Below, in pieces: positions 11,308 through 22,673 of a stretch of 64,000 bases of DNA (the first letter of the stretch is position 1; every line of letters starts with the position of its first letter). The stretch covers positions 1-64,000 of the forward strand of contig JASAND010006313.1 in NCBI GenBank assembly GCA_030248195.1. The letters run 5' to 3'. The position numbers and the translations under genes were made by a program. Source of the stretch: Trissonchulus latispiculum. Taxonomy: Eukaryota; Nematoda; Enoplea; Enoplida; Ironidae. The notes under the pieces were generated by a model. That model saw only the letters and a list, made by a program, of their open reading frames with translations, was not told where the DNA came from and searched no databases.

Positions 11308-11606
11308 TAATCAGTGTTCTTTGATACAGACCTGATTTCACCTTCATCCCGAAGCAGCAAGTGTCGACCCCGCTTGCTATTGATAAGCCCTACCCTCTTC
11401 AAACGAACTCACGCCTAGACCCCAACCAGGTTGACCGCAAGGAATCTTTGGTTCTGGACAAATCACCTTCTAAGGATCCTGTGCCTAAGTTTATCCTCGC
11501 CGATAAACGTGTCGACCTTCCGTGTACTCGAAGTGGTTGATACCCAGAGTCAGTCGTGATAGACTGTTGCTGAATTTGGAATCCCGATCCTACCCACTTC
11601 ATTACA

Positions 11607-11679
11607 TATTTTCAAACTTTCTAAAGTTACATCTTAGCTTTCATATTTAACGGATGTTATCTTTGAAGAATTTGTTTCT
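11607..11679 (-). repeat. BEL 3' LTR, proximal piece
   Basis: Matches 17611-17682 and starts directly after the polyprotein stop at 11680. Its left edge is the TATT duplication. Confidence 0.8.
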
Positions 11680-14600
11680 TTAGTTTTCAACATCCTCCGC
11701 CGGGCCAGTAGAGCTGGAATCTGTGTCACCGTCCAGCTCGAGTGGAACCAGCTCTCGTACGCCACGTCGTGAAAAGTTTCCATTTGCCAGTTGAACTCTG
11801 ACGTAGCGCGGAAGCCCATCCGAGGGTGGTAGTATATCAGTTAGTCTACCCAGCTTCCAGGTGTTTCTTGGGGTATTGGCCTTGAGTAGATACACTTGGC
11901 CAATTTTAGGAAGCCAGGGCTTCTCCCCTTTCCTGTTTTTGAAATAGTTCAGATGGGACTCTCTGAGTTCTTGTAAATAGAGCCGACTCCAGACTGCCCA
12001 AAATTGATCCATTCTTTTCTGTATCAGGGAATAATATTTCAAGCAGTCAGTCTTTGACGGCCCTGTAGGATCGTAGGTTGGATCGGTGGTCGATTCTTCT
12101 GGGGGAGGCAAATTCAGGCGCGTAGACGGGGCAACGAAGTTCGCCGGGGTTAGCAGGTTGAGGTCCTTATAACTGCCGTTGACGTGCAAGAGTGGACGGC
12201 AGTTCAGAGTAGCTTCTATCTGACATATGACGGTGTTGAGCACGTCTTCTGAAGCTTTTGTTTTCCACAAGGTTTTCCTAATCGCTCTTTTGACGAGGGC
12301 TACCAACCTTTCGTAAAAGCCCCCGAACCATGGAGAAGATTCTGGAATAAATTTCCAGCTCGTTTGCTTTGAAGAGAAGTAGGTTTCCAGTTTTTCTGTT
12401 GCCGCTGGGGTGAAAGTTTGCCCCCAAATGGCACCAAATATTTCGGATGCTTTTGTGAAATATTTAGCGTTGTCCGATAAAAAACTAATTGGGGTGCCCC
12501 TTCTTGCTATGAAGCGTTTTATCGCGTTAAGAGCTGACTCTGCCGTTGAATCAGCAACAACTTCCAAGTGTACCGCTCTAGTTGTGTAGCATGTGAATAT
12601 GCAGATCCATCTTTTCGCATATTCTTTGTTTCCATCTAGCTTTACATACAGGGGCCCAATGTAGTCCAACCCGGTGTGGGAAAAGGCCGGTGATGGAGTT
12701 AACCTTTCTTTAGGAAGAGGTCCCATTTTTGGTGGCTTTAGAGAACCTCCTTCGACTTTTTGGCAGGTTATGCAGGAGCTGATAGTTTTCTTTACCTGGG
12801 AAAGTCCTTGAGGGATCCAATAGCTTCTTCTTATGTGTGAAAGAGTTGTACTGGCGCCAAAGTGGTGCACTGAATGGTGGGCATCCTGTATAATCAGTCG
12901 TGTGATAGTGTGATCTTTTGGCAGTAGGATCGGAAACTTGGTATCGTAGGCCATTGGAACGTTTGCCAAGCGTCCGCCACAGCGGATTATTCCCTCGGCT
13001 AGGAAGAGGTCAAGCTGTTTGATGAATTGATTTAGTTTGCCTTTCAGTAAGAGGTCTTTGAGACCGGTGAACTGAGCTTGACTTTCTATGATCCACAGTT
13101 TCTTGGAAGACTTAATCTCATCCGTAGTTATAGTAGTGGTAGCCGGTACTGGTTGGCGTTTGCAGCTAGAAATGAAACGTCGACAGTATGAGGTGATGCG
13201 TAGCAGCTTGTAGAAATCAGAATATCTTTCCGGTTGTATAGTTGAGGCTAAACCTCCGGTTTGGACTTGTGTCGTCATTGTTTTTTCAGATTTGATGTGG
13301 TTGATTAGCTGGATAGCTGTCGGGCTTGGAAAGCTGCTAGGAGGCCAATCTGTCTGATTACCTTTTAACCAGTGCGGACCTTGGAGCCATAGCCCGTCTG
13401 CTGAATATATCCTTGGAATATCCTTGTATTTGATGCCTCTCGTAGCCAGATCCGCTGGGTTTTCACTTGAGAGGACGTGTCCGAACTTTGTATTCTCGCT
13501 GCTTCTTATTTTTTCGACCCTTCTGGCCACGTATGGTTCGAGTGGTTTGGTAGTAGAAATCCACTGCAGAGCTATTTGTGAATCTGTAAAAACATACTTC
13601 TGATTCACTTGCCATTGGAGTTGAGATTCCAGAAAGTTGAGCACCCTGACTCCGGTAAGAACTCCCAGTAGTTCAAGGCGTGGAAGTGTGATTGCTGGCT
13701 TTGCAGGAGCAACTCTGGCCTTCGTGAACAAAAGATTGACTTGGTGGGTGGGATGGGATTGATAAACGAACACAGTGGTAGCATAGGCCAGAGGACTCGC
13801 GTCCGTGAAACAAACAAGGTCGCATGGCATTTTTGGATCCAGGACGATCCGCCGAGCGAACTTGATTGTTGAGCAATAGGCAATTGAAGCGGATATGTCT
13901 TGCCACTTTTCTTTAAATTCAGTTGGTAGTTCTTCGTCCCACTCAAGCTGTGATTTCCATAGCTCCTGAAGTAGAATTTTCCCTTTTATGGATATGGGAT
14001 TAAAGAAACCAATCGGGTCAAACAGCTTCGCAAGATGGCGTAGAATGGTCCGCTTTGATGTCGAATCTTCGCATGGTTGTACTTCTTTAACATTGAAGGT
14101 ATCGTTGTGAATGTTCCACTGCATGCCGAGGACTTTAATGGTTGTATCATTAACTTTATCCTCTGGCGGAAGCTTATCCATGAAGTTACGTTCGTTGGAA
14201 CACCATTCCCGCAAATTCATGGAAGCTTCAGAGAACAACTTTTTTTGCTTCTTTGTAGTAGTGATATGCTTCTTTTGTTGTGTCAGCAGATAAGAAAACG
14301 TTATCCATATAGATATTTCTTCGGATTTGATTAGCCAAAGTGCTGGGGTTGTTATCCAAATGGTGATTGATAGTTGCGCCGAGGAGAAACGGGGATGCCA
14401 CCACCCCGATAGGTATGCGAGTGAACCGGTAAGTTTCTAAGTTGTCATCAATCCGAGGAATGGCAGGGTTTTTGAGCCACAGAAAGCGCACACTGTCTCT
14501 GTCTATTTCTTGTACTCCTACCTGCAGGAATGCTTTTTCTATATCCGAGATTATGGCAATTGTTGACTTCCGGAAGCGCAGAAGCAGGCCTATTAGATTT

Positions 14601-17403
14601 TGTAGACAGTTTTCTCCAGTATGAATAAGGTCGTTTAGGGAGGGTCCGCTGTTAGGCGTTTTGGCACTGGCGTCGTAGACTATACGGACTTTTGTAGTGC
14701 GTCTGTCTGTTCTGATGACCGGAAAATGAGGGATATAGTGCACTACGGGTCCACTTTTAGAGTTTGGATTGACTGGTTCAATAATTTGCTTGGATAGCTG
14801 ATCTGCAATTATGGCGTCGTAAGCTTTCAGATTATTCATGTCGTTGATGTTGGGAGCTAGAGTTTGGAGTGTTCTTCGTAGTCGGCGCTTAGCTGTGTGA
14901 TAGTTGTCCGCTATCTCTGGGTTTTGTACCTTCCACGGCCATCTGACGTAGTACCTCCCATTGTCTTTCTGAACAGTTTCTTTGAAGGGTTTATAGAATT
15001 GCATAGGCTTGACTTCCGATAGTTGGATGCCCATAGTTTCTAGATCCCAGAAACGTCGAAGATCAAGACCATCATTTTCATCTTCGTGGAGACTACAGTA
15101 GAACATAGGAAGGACTGATTGTGGAATTGGCTGTGTCGAGGCTGAAGTGTAGTTCCCCGAAAGCATTGTTCCTGAGGGAGTGGAGTAGATTGCCATCGCT
15201 GGTCCAATAGGGATGACTTTAGAAACGGCCCTTGGGCCCATGATCTGGTGCCAATAATCCATTCCGATTATGACATCGAGGTGTGTGTGAACAGGACTTG
15301 TAGGAGGCAGATTGAGGGGGCTGAAGGAACGTATGTACTCCAGCGTTTCCTTGTCAAATTCAACCGGGTACAAGGGGAGGGACGGAGTCATGTCAGCGAC
15401 GGAGTAGGCGTAGATCTCAATCTGGAATCCTTTTGGCCCGAGCAAACGTAACTGAACTACGTCAGCTCGTAGCTTTTCTGTTGTTTTGGAGTTGAATCTA
15501 GCTGTTTCTAGAACAACTTGCTTTATAGGTTTTAATTGTAGTTGTCGAGCGACAGTCTGATTTATGCAGGAGAATCTTGCGCCGGAGTCTAAGAATATTT
15601 GGAGATTGGCTTTGTGTATGCCGCTGGGATTCTCAGCTGAACAGGGAAAGGATGGCATTATTATTCCGTCCTTCTCCGTTGAGCCTGCCAAGTGTACTTG
15701 CAGTGTAGTGATAGGTTCCAGTTGTGTGGGTTCTGTTGGTGTAATTTCCTGTTGATTTGTAATGTGATGAGTGGAAGCCTGTGCTTGCATGCTTGGTACT
15801 TTTTTGGAACAGAATGCAGAGTTGTGACTTGGAGCTTTGCAGTGAAAGCATAACTTTTGACGTTTGCATTTGTTGGCGTTGTGACCTTTGCCGAGACATT
15901 TGAAGCAGTATTTACCTTTCTTAGCTATCTCTAGACGCTCCTTTACGTCGGAAACTTTCCTGCAATTGTCACTGTAGTGACCTTCTTTGTCACAGAAAAC
16001 ACAACAGACTTTGTTTTGTAGAGCTGTAGTAACAAGAGATTGTCGAGGCTTGGCCTGTTGCAGGAAAGTTACCGTGGAATGGGGTTCAGTGTGTGAACTG
16101 CTTGAATCAAGATCTCCTGATAAATCAGTCTTTTGAGATTGGTGCTCAGTTGAAAGATCTGTCTTTTTAGTTTTCTTAGAAAAATCCTTGTCCTTCCACT
16201 TCAAAATTTTTTCTAAGGTGTCTAGAAGATTCTGTAGAGACCAGTTAGTGAGACTCTGATCTTTCAACATAGCTATCTGTGAAGCATTCTTGTATAGTTC
16301 TTGGGGTAGTTTTTGTAGCAAGAGAGGGACATAGGCATCAAGGACAGAGTTTTCAACTCCCAAACGGTTCAGCGAAATAGATATAGCTCTAATTTCATCA
16401 ATAAACTTTTCTAGATTTGATAGGTTGTCCTTAACCGGTGGTATGTTACCTAGAGCTTTCCAATGATCCATTTTGACATCATTGGAATCCCCATATGCCT
16501 TTTGTAGAGTATGGATAACTTCTGCGTAACGGTCGCCTTGCAGCCCAAAACCTTTCACCTTGTCGTATGCAGGGCCCTTTAAACATTGTAGCAGGTAGTC
16601 TAACTTTTGTTTGCTTTGTAGGTCTGAGCGTGAGTGTATGTTTACATCGAACGAATCCCAAAAATTCGCCCACGCTAGCCTATCACCGGAAAAAACTGGT
16701 AGTTGCAGTTTCGGGAGTGTACTAATGTTAGCATTTGAATTACCATTACCTCTTGCTTGGGATGACTCTGAACCAGCTTGTGGACGAGGGCCACTTGTGG
16801 TCATCTGTTGTATTAACATTCTCATATTCATCATGTCTTCCCTCCGCTGTTCTTCCAGTCTTCTCATATCCTCCCGCCGACGTTGTTCATCATCGCGACG
16901 CTGGTCTTCTTGACGATTCAGCAGCAGAAGAATAGCTTGCATGGCGTCCGATTGAGTGGGCTGGGTTGGTTCTGACGTGGTTGGAGGGTGACGGGGCGGG
17001 GAGGCAGTAGGGGGAGGATCAGGGGATGGAATAGTGGCAAGGGCCCGAGTAAGCGCAGCAGTGGTCGGGCTTAACGGCGGAGTTGTTGGAACGGAAGCAG
17101 GATGTAGTAGGTTCACCTGGAGAGTGGTAGGATTGCAGTGAAACGTTTGCAAGAGTTCGCTGTGGGAGTAAAAGCCACCAACCAAGAGGTGTTGCGGCAG
17201 TGTCAATGGGGAGCAGGCACTGCAGTTCCACGAAAATGGCCTGCCAGGGCCTCATATAATTCGTCAGTTAATGATCCATTAGAGTCATGGTTTATACAGT
17301 GGATGCACCACTAACGTTCGCAGTTATCACATTGGATAGATTCGGGGACAATATTGGTACAGACAGAACATGGTAGGTTATCAAGGTCCGGATTGTCAAT
17401 CAT
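11680..17403 (-). pseudogene. BEL/Pao gag-pol polyprotein, disrupted
   Basis: Order along the minus strand: an N-terminal PHD/RING-like zinc finger (CSVC.. near 17370 to WNCSAC near 17225); a proline-rich and RRxEDMRR-rich gag stretch; three zinc knuckles (about 15790-16010, CVFCDKEGHYSDNC type); an aspartic protease (FLDSGA, about 15590); reverse transcriptase with YMDN (about 14300; YVDN-type variants are usual in BEL/Pao); RNase H (FTDAS, about 13810); an HHCC integrase finger; and a D,D,E core (LDYIGP about 12660, SDNAKYF about 12470, E about 12305). Breaks: an in-frame TAG at 17313-17311, a frame change near 17240, and a frame change at the T-run 14240-14246 between RT and RNase H. The last could be an indel, a sequencing slip or programmed shifting. 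Downstream the frame is open for 852 codons. Confidence 0.9.
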
Positions 17404-17496
17404 TATGGCATATATGTTGCAAGGGAATTGGTAGTGAAACGGTAGATGGAGTAGTAGGATTCCAATTAGTTAGCCGAAAGTTGCGGGTAGCATAAA

Positions 17497-17509
17497 CGCT
17501 CTGCTACCA
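17497..17509 (-). other. Putative primer-binding site
   Basis: TGGTAGCAGAGCG lies a few bases inside the 5' LTR edge, where reverse transcription would be primed by a host tRNA. The tRNA was not identified. Confidence 0.5.
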
Positions 17510-17516
17510 GAAATTA

Positions 17517-17683
17517 TGTTGAGAAAATAGATTGGCAGCAGTATTCATTGAAACTTGTCATAGCAACTAACTTAAGTATCCAAAACATGTCATAGTAATC
17601 AAACGTATGATATTTTCAAACTTTCTAAAGTTACATTTTAGCTTTCATATTTAACGGATGTTATCTTTGAAGAATTAGTTTCA
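17517..17683 (-). repeat. BEL 5' LTR
   Basis: An uninterrupted copy that serves as the empty-site reference for the 961-11606 insertion: it reads ACGTATGATATTTTC across the junction. Confidence 0.85.
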
Positions 17684-17950
17684 ATGACATGAAATTTAAT
17701 TAATATTTTAATCCTAGGTGCGTCTTTTAATCTTATCCCTTGAAATAAGATTAAACATAGGTTAATTTAATCAGTTTAAATCTTTTAATTAGGTTGATTA
17801 AACGTTAAACCGTTTATCAGAGCTTCTGTTTCTTTGTGCAAATGAATTAATGATATTCTGAATTTAAAGGGTGGAAGGAAAAACGTCCAATACAATGCTA
17901 AAATAGTTGAATACGTAATATCAAAATAAGGAGTAAATTTGCAAAGCTTA
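17684..17950. other. Unassigned A/T-rich flank
   Basis: A/T-rich sequence between the BEL element and the tRNA-like repeat. It has small inverted stretches around TTAATC/GATTAA. No gene seen. Confidence 0.4.
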
Positions 17951-17959
17951 GTTAAAATT

Positions 17960-18282
17960 CCTACAATGACTAACATCGAAGAAAATAAATACGGCCTTAG
18001 GGAAATTTTTCCGAGGGAGGGGAAGAATTCTCTAGTGAAATTTCTCCGGGGGGAAGGTTTTCCTAGGGAAAATTTTCCGGCGGGAAAAATTTCCCGGGGG
18101 AGAATTTTCGCTGTGCCAACGGCTCCACCCCAGTCCCCCCGGTAGAAGAATGAAAGAACAAACGAAACTAAGATTGTCACTACAGCACCTCCGAACCGAA
18201 AAATTCGGGCCTGAGGTGGGGATCGAACCCACAACCTTTGGCAGTCTAGGCCAACGCTCTACCGATTGAGCCATCCAGGCAC
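17960..18282 (-). repeat. tRNA-like head with G/A-rich palindromic body (SINE-like)
   Basis: On the minus strand, 18280-18209 folds as a tRNA: D-arm GCTCAATCGGTAGAGC, anticodon stem TTGGC/GCCAA with loop CTAGACT, T-arm GTGGGTTCGATCCCCAC. The acceptor stem has two mismatches of seven. The anticodon position reads AGA, but there is no long variable arm as tRNA-Ser needs. A and B box-like sequences are intact. The downstream body (18110-17995) alternates GGGAAAATTTTCC-like palindromes, similar to the ends of the 56804-59311 element. I read it as a tRNA-derived repeat rather than a working tRNA gene. Confidence 0.55.
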
Positions 18283-18648
18283 AAGCGAACCAAGCTTAAG
18301 TTGGAATTCGTTCCCAAACTGTAGTGACATTTTAGAATACGCTTTCGCCGAATGTTTATCGTGGGAGCACTGTCACGAAAAATGTCGCGAAACCCTGGAT
18401 AGTGCCTCAAATTAAAGTAAAATTTATTTCCATACCTTCATTCTTTTACATATTAGAGTGCGTATATACCTCGCAAGATTTATCTGCAAAAATTCCTACT
18501 TTTTTCGAAAAATTCCTACTTTTATTCCTACTTTTTTTACAAAATATTCCTACATTTTCCCTACTTTTTGATTTTGGGCGGGCAGTATGAGGCCTGCAAC
18601 TGGCATACTCTATCTATTATCAGCTTGACACATCCTCTGCACGATAAC

Positions 18649-18869
18649 GGCTGACCCCCATGCAAATTGGACCCCAGGGACCCCCCCCCGCAAACTGATA
18701 CCCAGTCGAAACGGGGGTACGCTCACTCGCTCTATGCTTGTGTGCTAAAGCTCGAAAACACAAGCACTATGTGCGCGAGTTTTGTGTCTGTTTCGAGCTT
18801 TAGAAGAACACATGCATAAACGGCCAAATTTGTTTGAAGTGAAAGGTCCAATTTGCGGGGGGGTCAGCC
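18649..18869. mobile_element. Inverted-repeat MITE, GGCTGACCCCC family, copy 1
   Basis: The ends GGCTGACCCCC.TGCAAATTGGACC and GGTCCAATTTGCGGGGG.GTCAGCC are inverted. An inner stem pairs CTAAAGCTCGAAA with TTTCGAGCTTTAG. A second copy is at 61535-61727. No clear target duplication was found. Confidence 0.65.
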
Positions 18870-18879
18870 AGAGGATATA

Positions 18880-20586
18880 CCGCGCTTGTAACACAGAGTA
18901 TGACAGCTGTCACAGATACTTTTACGTATTACTCTTGGAGATGGCTTTTCTGTTGTGGTATCTCAGTTGTGGTATAGCTTGTCTGAGTGGTAACCTTGCT
19001 TCAGTTGCATGTCCAAATTAGTTTCCGTTTCAATCAATAGGAAGATACATTTAACCGTAACGCTCAGAGATCTGATCAGCTACGTGGTGAAGAACGGTTG
19101 CACATCTAAAGATAAGTTTAGAAATTTTTCGTGTTGTTTTATCGATTTTTCAAAGATTTGCCTTTTCCAGATTCTACCCAAGACAAAACACACTTTTTAC
19201 TTTTTGGAGCTTTCACGATTCTTGAACTTCTTTAAAGTTGTGGTGCTTCTTGTTCCAATTAATTATATTTATATTTATTTCTATATTTTTTGTAAGTGTG
19301 TTTAAAATCTTTTATATACATATGATTCAGAAGTCGCTTATGCTTCAGATTTAAGTTAAACTGAAAACTTCGCCGCTTGCTCCTTGCGCCTCTCTCTGCC
19401 TCCATTTTTGTTTTTCAGTCAATTTCTTTAAAACAGCACGATGGGGAGACTCCTGTGCTCGTGGATCAAGTGGAACAATCAAAGAATAGTAGAAGAAAAA
19501 ACAGGACTGCAATGCTTGAAACATGAATTAAAGCTAAGCTTTACCTTTTCTTGATTATATAAGTTAAGTTTCTTATAACTTATTACGCTGACCGGCAGAG
19601 ACTTGTTGTCAAGTTTCGGCTGCAGTTGATGTCAGCAGTTTAGGACGATATTGTAGCAGTTGATTGAGGGCAGGTAATAGACATGGCGGGCGAAAAAGGT
19701 CCCTCTGTGTCTATGTCTGTGTCTCAATAAAGTAAAATAACCAAATTTCCAAAATTTTCCAATTCATACTTTCAAAACACAACTCCTGACAGCGGACGTT
19801 TCTCTGCTTTCCTGTTTGAGACTTGGCCTCCCCTCCGACCCTATTCTGCAGCCGTTATTTTTTTGTACCATTTGCCTTCCAAGTGGGCACTTCTAGCTTT
19901 CAGCCAACCTAGTCTCTACAGGTTTGCGGGGGGCAACCTGTGTTGGAAAGAACAAGACAGGTTGCCCTGGGCGAGACTGCAATAACCGTACGCCGGCTTG
20001 GCTTGGGGACTACGTTTTCTATCCGTAGTCTTCTTCTCTCCGCCTCTTGTCCGTTTTCGGTCTACGGAGAGAAACACCTGACAGGCCCCACGCGGTGCCT
20101 AAACGGTGTCGGGCCCTCACCAAAAAAAATCAATAGGAAAAATAATTTCAGTTTCAGTCTACGTTCAAAAGTAGTTTCAGTGAAGTCAACGCCCAAACAT
20201 AAAACTGTCAGTTTCCATTCCACTTGTTTTTGGATTTTAAAACTGTTGAAGCTGCAGGAGGGATATATTTCCGCTTCTATTTCAGTTCGGAATAACAGTT
20301 TTTTCATGTATTGCCACACTCCAGTTGGTTTTGCGAGGAGGAGTAACGGCAGATCAAATTTGCTCAGGGTCCAAGGTCTGGCGTTGAATAATTGCATAAT
20401 GTTATTACCCGACTACTGCCAGAGCAGAAGTGGCTGCGCTGATTTCACCGCATCGAAACCACCCGTTGGCTCTATTCACAAGGGTTTCCCCCTCATGGAC
20501 GGTCAACATCTCGGATTCCTATTTAATCATAAACAGTTGACGGGCGGCAGCTGGCACCAGAAAATGTTGGGTTGACGATTTGTAGT
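18880..20586. other. No recognisable gene; fragment of the 27.6 kb MITE
   Basis: About 19600-19670 (GGCTGCAGTTGATGTCAGCAG.. to ..TTGTAGCAGTTGA) resembles the interior of the MITE at 27616-27990. An open frame of 211 codons at 19940-20575 has no motif I recognise and is not annotated as a gene. GGCAACCTGT/ACAGGTTGCC (about 19930-19965) is a hairpin. Confidence 0.4.
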
Positions 20587-20976
20587 TAGTTGTGTTTCAG
20601 GCACTGAAACTGAAACAAACTATTTTGCGAGAAGACCTGAAACTAACAAACTATATAATTTGAGTAAAGACCTGAAACTCAAACTAAAACTAGTTAGTTT
20701 CGGTGAGAAAAATGTAAAATGAAGTTTTGAAGGTTTTAAGCCGGTTTTCGTTAATGTCATGTACTGGGAGCCTAAATTACCATAAATTTATGCTTTATAT
20801 GATTTCTGAATGCTAGAAACTGTACTTTTCTGAATGAACTAAAACTCCGCCTAAAACGAAAACTGAAACTATTTCGTGTTCCCGGACTGAACTAAAACTA
20901 TTTTGTTCTCCCAACTGAAACTGAAATGATTTTGAATCGCCGACTGAAACTGAAATCGGTTACTGAAACAACACTA
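20587..20976. mobile_element. hAT-like MITE with CTGAAAC subterminal repeats
   Basis: The ends TAGTTGTGTTTCAG and CTGAAACAACACTA are near-inverted. The flanks TTTGTAGT (20579-20586) and GTTGTAGT (20977-20984) match at 7 of 8. Both subterminal zones are filled with ACTGAAACTGAAAC-like units. Length 390 bp, no coding capacity. Confidence 0.7.
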
Positions 20977-22673
20977 GTTGTAGTCAAATGGATTTCGGAG
21001 TTTTTAGTAAAGAGAATCCTTTGGATCCCAAGTTTTGTTACGGCCGGCAGATGCAGAGCGTACCTTCTCAGGTCTGGGCGGCCTGATTTCCTCTGGCGGC
21101 TAGTGTTTCATTTGATCGTCGGCACAGCTGGATATTGAAGACTCCCCATTGTGAATTTTTAATGGAGTTATATTGAGATGATATCGCTACCCCATATATA
21201 TTACTTATCATTTAATCTCCAACAAGCAAGATTTTGTGCAAAACAAACGTTTTCACTGGACGGACATTTTCAATAATTGTAAGCCTGCTACGCAATAGCA
21301 GTTAATTACTTTATAAGGAGCTCTTGCTTTCTTGCTACAGCCAAGATATAAGAGTGAGAAGTACACTACTATGTACTCAACATGCCAGGCATGCTCAGCT
21401 CAGAGTTGGAAGTGGGTCGCAATTTCGTGACCCGCGGGTACCCGCGACCCGCGGACCACTGACCCGCGACCCGCGACCCACTGAAATTTTGTCGACCCAC
21501 TTCCTTAATTTGGACGATTTCGCATATTTAAGTAATCTTAGCATGCGTCGAGCAAAATTAACACTTTAAACATGTACACAGTGAAGTATTAGAAATTTCA
21601 AACAAACATTTGCAAGTTCAAAACGAACTGTATCAGATTTCGACTTCGTTTTCACTAGTTCTAAGCAGGCTATGCTATCGCAAAAGAGTTGGAACCTCGA
21701 CAGTTCAGTAGAATCTGTATTTAGGCAACGTTTTAAAAATAAAGTCTATTTTATAGTAGCAATTTAGTAAGAGTTCAGTCAATTCTGGTTTACAGCTGCG
21801 TGGCGACTACGGCAGAAGTGTTCATAAAATACTGTTCACTCCAATCTTGGATATGATAACAAACTACAATTTTAGCGGTTTATATCATACACTTTATTAG
21901 TAGCAATAAAATTAGGAATGAATCTTGTAGAACTCTGTCGAACTTTCAAGCTGGACTGACATTTGTAATTATTTACTGGGAGCAGCTCTTTGTGCTCGTT
22001 ACGGAAAGGTAGATTTGCAGGCTGTTGTAGCAAGCTGTCAACATCGTTTTCGCACAAACAGTTTGCCAACAAATGCAGAAGCATTAAAGGCTTTGCGTGA
22101 TAATGAAATATTTATGCCAATGACTTGACTGAAGATTCAAGAGAGAATAGAAATGAATGCTTCTATCATAAAAGCAATATCAAAATGTATAAAGACAAGC
22201 AGCCAAACTGAAAGAAGGAAAAAACATTGGGCCCAACTCTGCTATCCGGCACCCTAGCTAATAGTTGTGCAAATCAACTGCGCAACTTTTCAAATTTGTG
22301 CAGGACTGGCTCAGCTTTAAAAATGTGCCAAAGGATTAAATTTCGCGCTGCATAACAACGGCACATATGTTAAAGATTTAACGGCGGAATAAATGAGCAC
22401 TTGGAAAACGGCACCTTGACTGAGAAAACAACTACAAAGAGGAGGTGGATCAGTAACTTAATATTTAGTAAAAGCAATGATGCCTCAAACAAAGTGCTTC
22501 ATTCCCGAAGGGCCTTGTGCATTTTTTATGACATGCTTGCATTTCAAAGCATAAAAATTAAAGACAAGCGTCAAATTTACAAGCTGTGAAATTGATAATT
22601 GTAGTATTAAATGTAAAATTTATCATTCCCGAAGCGCCTTATGCCTTTTAAACATTTCGTCACAGTTATCGGA

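Larger units (their letters stand above)
961..11606. mobile_element. Hairpin-rich non-coding element inserted in the BEL LTR (about 6.5 kb without its own insertion)
   Basis: Its borders are defined by comparison with the uninterrupted 5' LTR at 17604-17620. The insertion starts TGTAATG and ends CATTACA, and is flanked by TATT at 957-960 and 11607-11610. It contains the 5118-9281 transposon; removing that leaves about 6.48 kb. I see no coding sequence in it, no long terminal direct repeat, and only 7-bp inverted ends. What fills it is perfect or near-perfect hairpins, itemised separately, on both sides of the inner transposon. The TG..CA ends and 4-bp duplication would fit an LTR-type or Ginger-type integration. 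It could be a non-autonomous passenger of such an element. I do not recognise the family. Confidence 0.7.
863..17683 (-). mobile_element. BEL/Pao LTR retrotransposon, minus strand, interrupted by a 10.6 kb nested insertion
   Basis: The 5' LTR is 17517-17683. The matching 3' LTR is split into 863-960 and 11607-11679; both total about 167 bp and end CAACA on the minus strand. Just inside the 5' LTR lies a TGGTAGCAGAGCG primer-binding-like site (17497-17509). The coding region runs from 17403 down to 11680. The two LTR copies differ at a few positions, so the insertion is not brand new. The expected TG at the 5' edge is present in the 5' LTR but reads AG in the 3' copy. No flanking target duplication is visible (CGCCCC before 863, ATGAC after 17683), which suggests a later rearrangement or recombination between elements. 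An LTR of 167 bp is short for this family. Confidence 0.85.

Noticed and set aside
961..11606. Full LTR retrotransposon explanation for the hairpin-rich insertion
   Set aside because: I compared the first and last several hundred bases and found no direct repeat beyond the 7-bp TGTAATG/CATTACA ends, and no gag or pol remnants.
18208..18280. Functional tRNA gene on the minus strand
   Set aside because: The cloverleaf is good except for two acceptor mismatches, but the anticodon position would read Ser (AGA) without the long variable arm of tRNA-Ser. A repeat-like body follows. Treated as tRNA-derived.
19940..20575. 211-codon open frame as a gene
   Set aside because: No recognisable domain, and the surrounding DNA is repeat-derived. 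Some of it has GTTTCAG motifs like the neighbouring MITE. Not enough to call it coding.
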